A stretch of 13,907 nt of DNA from GCA-965745 sp046704525. Its GTDB lineage: Archaea; Thermoplasmatota; Thermoplasmata; Thermoplasmatales; Thermoplasmataceae. Both the position numbers and the translations under genes were made by a program. The notes beneath the pieces were generated by a model. The model worked only from the letters and a program-made list of their open reading frames with translations, was not told the DNA's origin and made no database searches. Shown here piece by piece: positions 8,051 through 13,907 of the stretch (positions are counted from its first letter, which is position 1; every line of letters starts with the position of its first letter). Where the stretch lies: the NCBI GenBank assembly GCA_046704525.1, contig JBJKRS010000103.1, forward strand, positions 1-13,907, given 5' to 3'.

Positions 8051-8058
8051 TTTTGAAG

Positions 8059-8325
8059 ATGGGAGATGTGGCAGTTATACTGAAAGTCCTTCCCGAGGAC
8101 AATGAACTTGACGTTAATGCATTGAAAAGCGCCGTTGAGGACGAGATAAAGAATGTCTGCAAGCTCAACAAATCGGAACTTGAAGAGATTGGTTTCGGCC
8201 TCAAGGCAATAAGGCTGGAGATAATTGTTCCCGATGAAGAGGGAAGAATTGACAAGGTCGAGACCAACATCAGCAGAGTAAAGGGTGTTGGCCAGGTTGA
8301 CACTGAGGATGTCACCCTTCTGTGA
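8059..8325 (+). CDS. ef1b: Translation elongation factor aEF-1beta
   Basis: This is the guanine nucleotide exchange factor that recharges EF-1alpha with GTP during protein synthesis. The 88-residue product has the full archaeal length and the expected small alpha/beta fold. It begins GDVAVILKVLPED, has the conserved mid-region GFGLKAIRLEIIVPDEEG, and ends VKGVGQVDTEDVTLL, close to the usual archaeal ending in which the acidic tail enters the EF-1alpha nucleotide site. ATG 8059 is chosen over TTG 8053 because of the GTGAGG site. It is the second gene of a unit with the zinc-ribbon gene, so expression probably depends on the promoter near 7778 and the structured leader. Confidence 0.93.
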   Translation: MGDVAVILKVLPEDNELDVNALKSAVEDEIKNVCKLNKSELEEIGFGLKAIRLEIIVPDEEGRIDKVETNISRVKGVGQVDTEDVTLL

Positions 8326-8331
8326 AGACAA

Positions 8332-8339
8332 GTTTTAAT
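8332..8339 (+). promoter_or_regulatory. TATA box of the glycosyltransferase gene
   Basis: GTTTTAAT is centred about 27 bases before ATG 8363, consistent with a leaderless transcript. It lies just beyond the aEF-1beta stop codon. No Shine-Dalgarno sequence precedes the ATG. Confidence 0.45.
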
Positions 8340-8362
8340 CTGGCCTGAAATACCAGTCTGAC

Positions 8363-9454
8363 ATGGGCGCCGGCGAAATTATCCTGTTTCTGTTCTACCT
8401 GTACTTGGTACTGCTTGCGCTCCTGGCGGTAGGGCTTCTTGCCATCGGGATACCTAGGAAACCAGCCGATGAGGCGCTCAATGATTACTCACCAAGAACA
8501 CTTGTGATGGTTCCCTGCAGGGGAGTAGACTACTCGCTTGAGGAGAACCTGCGGTCCGTAAGGGACCAGGACTATCCCAGTTTTGAAGTGATTGCAATTG
8601 TAGATTCAGAGGAAGATCCTTGTGTCAAGGTTCTGGACCGCCTCTCCATTGAGAGAATTGTTTCCGATTTCAGCTGCAAGGAATGCAGCGGCAAGACCAT
8701 GGCCCTCAGCACGGCCCTTTCAGAAAGGAGGGATTTCGATGCGTACGTGATCTGCGACTCAGATATTCGCGTATCATCGACCTGGCTCAGGAGCCTTGTC
8801 TCTCCGCTTGCTGACAGCAGAGTAGGCCTGTCCACCACTTTTCCATACTTCAATCCGGTAGGCGGGATCTGGTCCAGGATCAAGTCCCTGTGGGGTATCG
8901 TTGGGCAGAGCATGATGGAGTCCAGGCTTACAAGGTTCGGTTGGGGAGGTTCTCTCGCTTTCAGAAAGGATCTGATGGATGATCATTCGTTCGGGATCTT
9001 TGCCGAATCTGTCTCAGACGACACGGCCCTTTCCTCCATATGCAAGGCCAAGGGGCTCTCGATAAGTTACAGCCGGAATGCGCAGCCGACTGTTGACTCG
9101 CCTGATGACTTCAAGACCTTTTTTGAGTGGTCCAACAGGCAGACGGCGCTCTCCATATCAGCTTCCAGGAGAGTCTACCAGTATGGCGTGCTGACATACA
9201 CCGCTTCCATTGTGGTGTTTCTCTCCGGAGTGTTTCTTGCTATCTTCTACTCGCCGATTTTCTTGCTGCTCCTCGCCCCCATGGGACTGAGCCAGTACAA
9301 CAATGCGAGGCGGTCAAGGAAGATTTTTCCAGCTATGCCCGTAATAACGCTCGTATTGCCCTTCCTTTTTCTAATGAACCTGCTGATCGCAGGCAGAATG
9401 GAGGAAATTGTCTGGAGGGGCAGAACATACAGGCTGCAGAAGGAGAAGCTCTGA
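8363..9454 (+). CDS. Membrane-anchored family 2 glycosyltransferase
   Basis: A 363-residue GT-A type enzyme expected to move a sugar from a nucleotide or polyprenyl donor onto a lipid or glycan at the cytoplasmic membrane face. An N-terminal membrane helix (about 5-28) is followed by the catalytic domain: LVMVPCRG at about 47, the SVRDQDYPSFEVIAIVDSEEDP segment, the metal-binding DxD (Asp132, Asp134), FGWGGSLAFRKD, and an SDDTAL acidic motif (Asp219/220) in the place of the catalytic base. Two to three hydrophobic helices follow at about 275-345. The layout resembles ceramide-glucosyltransferase/HpnI-like enzymes, but their QxxRW-type motif is only partly kept (WSNRQ at 256-260), so acceptor and sugar are open. 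It seems to be transcribed alone, just before a sugar-phosphate mutase gene that could help supply its donor. Confidence 0.8.
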   Translation: MGAGEIILFLFYLYLVLLALLAVGLLAIGIPRKPADEALNDYSPRTLVMVPCRGVDYSLEENLRSVRDQDYPSFEVIAIVDSEEDPCVKVLDRLSIERIVSDFSCKECSGKTMALSTALSERRDFDAYVICDSDIRVSSTWLRSLVSPLADSRVGLSTTFPYFNPVGGIWSRIKSLWGIVGQSMMESRLTRFGWGGSLAFRKDLMDDHSFGIFAESVSDDTALSSICKAKGLSISYSRNAQPTVDSPDDFKTFFEWSNRQTALSISASRRVYQYGVLTYTASIVVFLSGVFLAIFYSPIFLLLLAPMGLSQYNNARRSRKIFPAMPVITLVLPFLFLMNLLIAGRMEEIVWRGRTYRLQKEKL

Positions 9455-9472
9455 GTTCAGTGTCATAGGGAA

Positions 9473-9482
9473 CTTTTAAAAT
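9473..9482 (+). promoter_or_regulatory. TATA box and BRE-like element of glmM
   Basis: CTTTTAAAAT, preceded by GGGAA as a possible BRE, is centred about 27 bases before ATG 9504. This is one of the clearest leaderless promoters in the window. No ribosome-binding site is present. Confidence 0.55.
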
Positions 9483-9503
9483 ATCACCCTAAGCTAATGC
9501 ACC

Positions 9504-10874
9504 ATGGTCTCCACCAAAGACGGGGAAAGCAAGAGGCTTTTTGGAACAAACGGCATAAGAGGGTTTCCCAACGTTGACCTCACAACTGATTTCTGCTCAC
9601 GCATTGGAAGGAGCATAGGGGAATACGCTCCCGGGTCAGTGATAGCGATGGGCCGTGATACCAGAAGCACTGGAGACTTCGTCCAGTCCTCTGTCCTCTC
9701 TGGAGTCCTTGCATCTGGGAAGAGCGTGCTGGATCTTGGCATTCTTCCAACCCCCGCAGTGCAGTACTACTGCAAGACAAAGGGCATTTTTGGCATCGTC
9801 ATTACCGCTTCCCACAACCCGCCGGAATTCAACGGCATCAAGTGCATAGCTGATGACGGGACTGAACTGGACAGGGCAGAGGAGGAAAGAATCGAGGGCA
9901 TCTTCCACATGAATTCCTTTGCAAAGGTCCCATGGGATCGAATAGGAACCGTTACGCATATGAATGAAGGGCTGCACCACTATGTTGGAGGCATACTGGA
10001 CAGGATAGATCCGGATTCAATCCGGAGGCGGAACTACCGAGTGCTCGTGGACACAGGAAACGGTGCATCGTTCAGGACAACTCCGTTCCTCCTTGAGCAG
10101 CTTAACTGCTCCCTGGTGACATTGAATGCAAACCCGGACGGAAGGTTTTCCTCCAGGAATTCTGAGCCCAAGCCTGAGAACCTTGGAGACCTCATGTCTC
10201 TGATGAAAAGCGGCAGGTTTGATCTTGGAGTGGCCCATGACGGTGATGCAGACCGGGCTGTGTTCATTGATGAGAAGGGCAGATTCATAGACGGAGACAA
10301 AACGCTTTCCCTTGTGGTGAAAAGCGTTGTCAAGAAAGGAGACAAGGTTGTTACCCCAATAAGCAGCTCTGATGCCATTGATGAGGTATGCGCTGAAAGA
10401 GGGGCCAGGGTTATTCGGACAAAAGTTGGGGCACCTATCGTTTCCAGGGCCATGATCCTTGAAGAGGCTGCCATAGGCGGTGAGGAGAATGGCGGGGTCA
10501 TTTACGGGGCACACCAGTACTGCCGCGATGGTGCAATGACCCTTGGGCTTGTTCTAAGCCTTATGGCAACTACCGGGAAGCCGATCTCAGGACTGATCTC
10601 TGAACTCCCGGATTACACAATGTCAAAGAATCAGGTCCCTCTCCGGATGGACAGGGAGAAGCTCATCAAGGCAGTGTCAGAGGACAGCGCAGTGACCAAG
10701 GCAGATTTCACCGATGGCATCAAAATCATTAGGGACGACGGCTGGGTACTTGTCCGTCCCTCGGGCACCGAACCCATAGTGAGGGTTTACGGACAGTCCA
10801 GATCTGCGGACACGGCCAGGAAGTACTGTGACGAGTTCGTCTCGCTGGTGGAAAAGATCCAGTCTCAAACCTGA
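9504..10874 (+). CDS. glmM: Phosphoglucosamine mutase / phosphomannomutase
   Basis: A 456-residue alpha-D-phosphohexomutase that shifts phosphate between C6 and C1 of a hexose, normally to make GlcN-1-P (toward UDP-GlcNAc) or Man-1-P (toward GDP-Man). The family motifs are in order: FGTNGIRG near the N-terminus, the phosphoserine loop TASHNPP with Ser103, the magnesium loop DGDADR at 246-251, the sugar loop EENGG at 327-331, and the phosphate-binding RPSGTEP starting at Arg418. Length is normal and no key residue is missing. Substrate choice between glucosamine and mannose cannot be settled from the sugar loop, so the symbol is a best guess; archaeal homologues are often bifunctional. ATG 9504 fits the TATA spacing. 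The last 10 bases overlap the end of the convergent lipid-synthase gene. With the preceding glycosyltransferase it suggests a surface or lipid glycan function. Confidence 0.88.
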   Translation: MVSTKDGESKRLFGTNGIRGFPNVDLTTDFCSRIGRSIGEYAPGSVIAMGRDTRSTGDFVQSSVLSGVLASGKSVLDLGILPTPAVQYYCKTKGIFGIVITASHNPPEFNGIKCIADDGTELDRAEEERIEGIFHMNSFAKVPWDRIGTVTHMNEGLHHYVGGILDRIDPDSIRRRNYRVLVDTGNGASFRTTPFLLEQLNCSLVTLNANPDGRFSSRNSEPKPENLGDLMSLMKSGRFDLGVAHDGDADRAVFIDEKGRFIDGDKTLSLVVKSVVKKGDKVVTPISSSDAIDEVCAERGARVIRTKVGAPIVSRAMILEEAAIGGEENGGVIYGAHQYCRDGAMTLGLVLSLMATTGKPISGLISELPDYTMSKNQVPLRMDREKLIKAVSEDSAVTKADFTDGIKIIRDDGWVLVRPSGTEPIVRVYGQSRSADTARKYCDEFVSLVEKIQSQT

Positions 10875-11473
10875 GCCACAGAATCCGCGAACCTCTTCAG
10901 GGCCGTGATGTTTCCTGCTATGGCGAACCACAGAAGCAAGATCACAGTGACAGTTATTGCAACACCGTAAACAGCGTACGCCCCCGGAATTACGATCTGC
11001 AAGATAATGGCAGCCAGCATCATTACAAGCCTGTCCGCCCTTCCGAGTATGCCGGAATAGTTGCGCTTAAGGCCAAGCGCCTGGGCCTGTGTCCCCATGT
11101 AACTTGTAAGCATGACCCCAACGATGGCAAAAAGGCCTGCAGTTATGTTTCCATATGGGCTGAACGTCATGCCCACCAGTATGAATATATCCGCGTACCT
11201 GTCCAAGACATGGTCAACGAGGTCCCCCTTCTTCGAGGCTATGTTCCTCATTCTCGCAACTTTTCCATCTACTGCGTCAAACAGTGCTGAGAAGATAAGC
11301 GCAAAGAAAGCTATAACAAGAAACAGGGAGCCTCCAAGGAAATACATTATACCGGTCAGTGCAGCCAGCCCAGCCGATATGAGAGATATCACGTTTGGAC
11401 TGATGGACAGGAAGTACTTTGATATGGGCTCAAGCACTGAGTCGAATCTGCTCCTGTAGCTGTCCAGCACCAT
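10865..11473 (-). CDS. CDP-alcohol phosphotransferase, archaetidylinositol phosphate synthase type
   Basis: A 202-residue membrane enzyme that would join CDP-archaeol to a polar alcohol phosphate, most likely inositol 1-phosphate, giving archaetidylinositol phosphate. The complete family signature is present: Asp66, Asp69-Gly70, Ala73-Arg74, then Gly83, Asp87 and Asp91, with the eight-residue spacing before the second glycine. About six hydrophobic helices follow the family plan. Choice of inositol phosphate over glycerol phosphate or serine is inferred from likeness to archaeal homologues. ATG 11473 is chosen over GTG 11482 because a TATA-like element lies about 29 bases upstream. It is the last gene of the minus-strand cluster, 25 bases after the kinase gene, and overlaps the end of glmM by 10 bases. 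Confidence 0.82.
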   Translation of the reverse strand: MVLDSYRSRFDSVLEPISKYFLSISPNVISLISAGLAALTGIMYFLGGSLFLVIAFFALIFSALFDAVDGKVARMRNIASKKGDLVDHVLDRYADIFILVGMTFSPYGNITAGLFAIVGVMLTSYMGTQAQALGLKRNYSGILGRADRLVMMLAAIILQIVIPGAYAVYGVAITVTVILLLWFAIAGNITALKRFADSVAQV

Positions 11474-11497
11474 GATGGGCACATGGGGTATGGGTTG

Positions 11498-11507
11498 ATT
11501 ATCTTTT
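11498..11507 (-). promoter_or_regulatory. Weak TATA-like element before the lipid synthase gene
   Basis: On the minus strand AAAAGATAAT covers the last codons of the kinase gene and is centred about 29 bases before ATG 11473. It could give this gene a leaderless message of its own within the cluster. The match is imperfect. Confidence 0.25.
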
Positions 11508-11951
11508 TCTCGGGTCCTTCATTATGCCTTCGACCATGGAGGCTGCCTCTTCCGGGCCCATGCTGTCCGTGCTCACAATGTGGATCCTTCTGGCAGGAAG
11601 CCGCTCAAGTGCCTCGGAGTATATTGCTCCAGAAATCTGTGCCCCTATGTTTTCCATGGTTTTCTCTGGCGGGTATCCACGGGCCTCCATTCTGCCCCTG
11701 AGTACAGATTCGCCAGCCTCAAGGATCACGACGGCTTCACAGTCCAGCAGATGAGAATAGTGTGACTGCACAGCGTCCGCCTCTTTTCCTGAGAGCCAGG
11801 ATCTCAGGCATTCTGTGTCAACTTCGCCATTCGAAAGGCAGCCTCCTGAGTCCGCTTCAAGGTTGGCATCCAGAATTCTGTACCCCCTCTGCGAAAGGAT
11901 GGTTGCTACCGTGGTCTTCCCGCTGCCGGGAACCCCTGTTATGCAAATCAG
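11499..11951 (-). CDS. Fap7/AK6-type adenylate kinase, CTG start
   Basis: A 150-residue P-loop nucleotide kinase of the AK6/Fap7 family, which in eukaryotes and archaea combines adenylate kinase or ATPase activity with a role in small-subunit rRNA maturation through ribosomal protein uS11. The sequence opens ICITGVPGSGKTT with Lys12 in the Walker A loop. The later VVILEAG, RMEARGYPPEKTMENI and AIYSEAL segments are the LID/core pattern of this family. It is somewhat shorter than usual (often about 170-190). Between an upstream in-frame TGA and the P-loop there is no ATG, GTG or TTG; CTG 11951 is the family-consistent start, overlaps the tiaS stop as CTGA, and has GGAAGGTG seven bases before it. 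The first GTG (11771) would delete the P-loop, so it is not the start. The gene is coupled to tiaS and followed by the lipid synthase gene. Confidence 0.82.
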   Translation of the reverse strand: MICITGVPGSGKTTVATILSQRGYRILDANLEADSGGCLSNGEVDTECLRSWLSGKEADAVQSHYSHLLDCEAVVILEAGESVLRGRMEARGYPPEKTMENIGAQISGAIYSEALERLPARRIHIVSTDSMGPEEAASMVEGIMKDPRKR

Positions 11952-13279
11952 GGGTTCACACCTTCCGCTACGCTTTGTTCACCAGCCGAAAGCTGTCTCT
12001 CGAGTTTTATTGGCATTGATAGGTGCCTGCGCGCGCAGACCGGAACTTCTTCCTTTCCCGGCAATACTGACCTGGCCTCTTCACGGTATTCCGGCATTCT
12101 CTTCCTTGACCCGCAGGTGCTGCACCTGAAGTCATTTCTGCCATGTGTCTTCATGAGCTTGCCGCAGCCATCACAGAATGGCTGCCCCCTCCTAAAATAT
12201 CTGGCCACGGTGAATAGCTCGGCCTTTTCAAGTTTCAATGTCCCTCTGTCATATGATCCCCAGGCCCGAATCCTGTCACCAGGCCGCAGATTCTTTACAA
12301 AACCACGGAATTCCTTTGTTGGCTCAAATGCAGCAATCAGCACAGATCCTGCCATCCACCTCATCCTTGCAAAGACATGGCCGCCCCGGATTGAAAAAGG
12401 CATTCCAGTGATTTCACCGCTAACAGAATATGACGACAGAGGCGCCATCTCCCCGGGATCGCTTATGATGTGGTCATCCGTGGCCTGGTTCGTCTCGAAG
12501 ATGATGTGCCTCTCGCCCCGTATGCCGAACTCCACATCAAGAAGATCGACCGCCTTCAGAAGATTGGCTGGCTCAAGGCCCCTAATCCCGTAGAGCACAG
12601 GGGTCTTTGCGGAGGGGAAAATAGCCGGATGGAGGTTGCGTTCGTCAATGTTATTGAAAGTGTCAGGGAAGCCTAGCTCTAGAGCCCTTGCTGCGTCCAT
12701 TTTCAGCTCCGCGGGCATATCCATTGGGCGGGGGAACTTATATGCAAGGGCCTCGAAAGTCCTCCTTTTACCGCTCCATGAAAGTGCAGATGCTGCACCT
12801 ATTATGCCTCTGCGGTTCTTGAAGCCTGAGTACATTGCGCCCCCCTTCTTGAGTACCTTCAGGGCATCTTCCATGGTGATCTCCTTCCTTACAGCCATGC
12901 CGTAGAGATCGACCGGGAGAGGCGACGATGATACAACCATCCCGGGATTTGTGTTGCTGCAATCCATCTCAGCGTACTCCGAAATCAGGGATCTTGTTAG
13001 CTCCAGAAGATCTGCCCGTTCCTGTTCCCCTTCTTCACTGCTGAATGAGAGCAACTGCCTTCCGTCAGTTGATCCTGCAACCGTATGCTGTCCCCGCCCT
13101 TTTCCGAGACGAAGGACAACCGCCCCGTTACCCCTGGTCTTGTAGCCGATATTTGGGTTAAGCCTGACGAGCCTAGGATAACCTATGAGATCCAAACCGG
13201 ATTCCTTTATGATCTCTGTTGCAAGAAAAGTGGTGCACATTCCGTCTGGAGAGTCCGTATCATCTATTGCGATATACAA
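11948..13279 (-). CDS. tiaS: tRNA(Ile2) 2-agmatinylcytidine synthetase TiaS
   Basis: TiaS joins agmatine to C34 of the tRNA-Ile anticodon CAU using ATP, so that the tRNA reads AUA codons; it is essential in archaea. The 443-residue protein has the full layout: N-terminal IDDTDSPDGMCTT motif (residues 5-17) of the kinase-like catalytic region, a central domain with VLYGIRG at about 228, an OB-fold at about 285-350 (VSGEITGMPFSIRGGHVFARM region), a zinc ribbon with Cys369/372 and Cys386/389, and the C-terminal ARRHLSMPIK motif. The start is TTG 13279: the family normally begins M-Y-I-x-I-D-D-T-D and no ATG or GTG fits. It lies one base after the uppS stop and shares four bases with the kinase start. 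The many ATA codons in this window agree with a need for this modification. Confidence 0.93.
   Translation of the reverse strand: MYIAIDDTDSPDGMCTTFLATEIIKESGLDLIGYPRLVRLNPNIGYKTRGNGAVVLRLGKGRGQHTVAGSTDGRQLLSFSSEEGEQERADLLELTRSLISEYAEMDCSNTNPGMVVSSSPLPVDLYGMAVRKEITMEDALKVLKKGGAMYSGFKNRRGIIGAASALSWSGKRRTFEALAYKFPRPMDMPAELKMDAARALELGFPDTFNNIDERNLHPAIFPSAKTPVLYGIRGLEPANLLKAVDLLDVEFGIRGERHIIFETNQATDDHIISDPGEMAPLSSYSVSGEITGMPFSIRGGHVFARMRWMAGSVLIAAFEPTKEFRGFVKNLRPGDRIRAWGSYDRGTLKLEKAELFTVARYFRRGQPFCDGCGKLMKTHGRNDFRCSTCGSRKRMPEYREEARSVLPGKEEVPVCARRHLSMPIKLERQLSAGEQSVAEGVNP
11959..11966 (-). promoter_or_regulatory. Ribosome-binding site supporting the CTG start
   Basis: On the minus strand GGAAGGTG lies inside the tiaS 3' end, with a 7-base spacer to CTG 11951. 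It is among the better Shine-Dalgarno matches in the window. It is the main positional support for a non-canonical start of the kinase gene. Confidence 0.5.
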
Positions 13280-13280
13280 T

Positions 13281-13907
13281 TCAGGTCCCGTACCTTCTGT
13301 TCCTGGCCTGATATGCAGATATTGCCCGGAGGAAGTCTATCTTCCTCAGGTCCGGAAAATTCACGTCGGAGAAGTATAGTTCGGAGTATGCGGACTGCCA
13401 TAGAAGGAAGTTGGAGATCCTTTCCTCCCCACTTGTCCTCAGGATTAGATCAGGATCAGGCAGCGACCGGTCATAGAGGAATTTCCTGAACATGTCCTCA
13501 TCTATGTCGTTTACTTCAAGCCCTCCCTCCTTGACCATGGATGCTATCTGCTTTATCGCGTTTATTATCTCCCCCCTGCCACTGTACCCAATGGCAAGAT
13601 TGAGTCTGAACTTGTCATGCTTCTTGGTTATGGCCTCCGTGTTCCTGATCGTTTCCTTCAGGAAATCAGGAAGCCTGGAAGTATCTCCTATAACCCGCAC
13701 GTTAATCCTGTTCTTGAAGACCCTCTCATCAGCCGTGAGGTCAAGGAAGGCATCATTGATCATCCTGAACAGGAAATCAACCTCATTCTTCTCCCTCCTG
13801 AAATTCTCAGTGGAAAAAGCGTAGACAGTTACAATCTTGATGTCAAGGTCCATGCACCACTGGAGAACCTCCTCGAGCTTCTCTTTCCCCCTGACATGCC
13901 CTTCATT
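13281..13907 (-). CDS. uppS: Undecaprenyl/dehydrodolichyl diphosphate synthase-like cis-prenyltransferase, 5'-truncated
   Basis: A cis-prenyltransferase that extends farnesyl or geranylgeranyl diphosphate with isopentenyl units to make the polyprenyl carrier used in archaeal protein and lipid glycosylation. The frame runs off the right edge; 208 C-terminal residues are visible and roughly 40 N-terminal residues with the catalytic Asp (MDGNRRWA region) are outside. Visible motifs are EGHVRGKEKLEEVLQWC at the edge, YAFSTENFRR, LNLAIGYSGRGEI, and the diagnostic PDPDLILRTSGEERISNFLLWQ with the AYSELYF segment that binds IPP. ATG 13853 is internal and not the start. It is the first visible gene of the minus-strand cluster and is followed after one base by tiaS, so the two are probably co-translated. 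Chain length cannot be judged from the part seen. Confidence 0.92.
   Translation of the reverse strand, partial: NEGHVRGKEKLEEVLQWCMDLDIKIVTVYAFSTENFRREKNEVDFLFRMINDAFLDLTADERVFKNRINVRVIGDTSRLPDFLKETIRNTEAITKKHDKFRLNLAIGYSGRGEIINAIKQIASMVKEGGLEVNDIDEDMFRKFLYDRSLPDPDLILRTSGEERISNFLLWQSAYSELYFSDVNFPDLRKIDFLRAISAYQARNRRYGT

Noticed and set aside
11499..11771. A separate 90-residue gene starting at GTG 11771
   Set aside because: The same frame continues upstream to a complete Walker A loop; starting at 11771 would remove the catalytic core of the kinase.
13281..13853. uppS start at ATG 13853
   Set aside because: Upstream codons to the edge encode a typical cis-prenyltransferase segment (GHVRGKEKLEEV), so ATG 13853 is internal.

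Overview
The window is archaeal and gene-dense, with about half G+C by eye. It carries an archaellum motor pair, aEF-1beta beside its usual small zinc-ribbon partner, TiaS, an archaeal Fap7/AK6-type kinase and a CDP-alcohol phosphotransferase of the archaeal inositol-lipid type. Arginine is mostly AGG/AGA, isoleucine is often ATA, and several genes have a TATA box about 26-30 nt before the start codon with no room for a leader. Together these fit a euryarchaeote, most likely of the Thermoplasmatales/Thermoplasmatota. That assignment is an inference from gene content and promoter style, not from a marker tree.

Plus strand, left part (1-7369): the 3' part of arlI (archaellum ATPase, start lies outside the window) runs directly into arlJ (membrane platform). 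After 42 nt with its own TATA box comes a 1239-residue TPR-like solenoid protein, whose end overlaps a small M50/site-2-protease-like intramembrane metalloprotease. A 98-residue orphan gene on the minus strand converges on the protease gene and overlaps its end.

Middle (7655-10874): a 226-nt regulatory interval holds two TATA boxes and a perfect 8-bp stem in a probable untranslated leader. It precedes a two-gene translation unit, a four-CxxC zinc ribbon plus aEF-1beta. Next come two separately promoted, probably leaderless genes: a membrane-anchored family 2 glycosyltransferase and a phosphoglucosamine/phosphomannomutase. Both point to sugar activation and cell-surface or lipid glycosylation.

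Minus strand, right part (10865-13907): a compact cluster read right to left is uppS (partial) - tiaS - Fap7/AK6-type kinase - archaetidylinositol-phosphate-synthase-like gene. uppS and tiaS are 1 nt apart, tiaS and the kinase overlap by 4 nt, and the last gene follows after 25 nt, perhaps with its own promoter. It mixes isoprenoid carrier and lipid head-group synthesis with tRNA and ribosome maturation. The kinase has no ATG, GTG or TTG available; the only well-placed start is a CTG in a CTGA overlap with the tiaS stop, behind a good Shine-Dalgarno sequence.

I see no mobile element, CRISPR array, tRNA or rRNA. Most genes belong to known families. The least explained items are the TPR solenoid protein, the 98-residue orphan, the 7655-7880 leader region and the CTG start.
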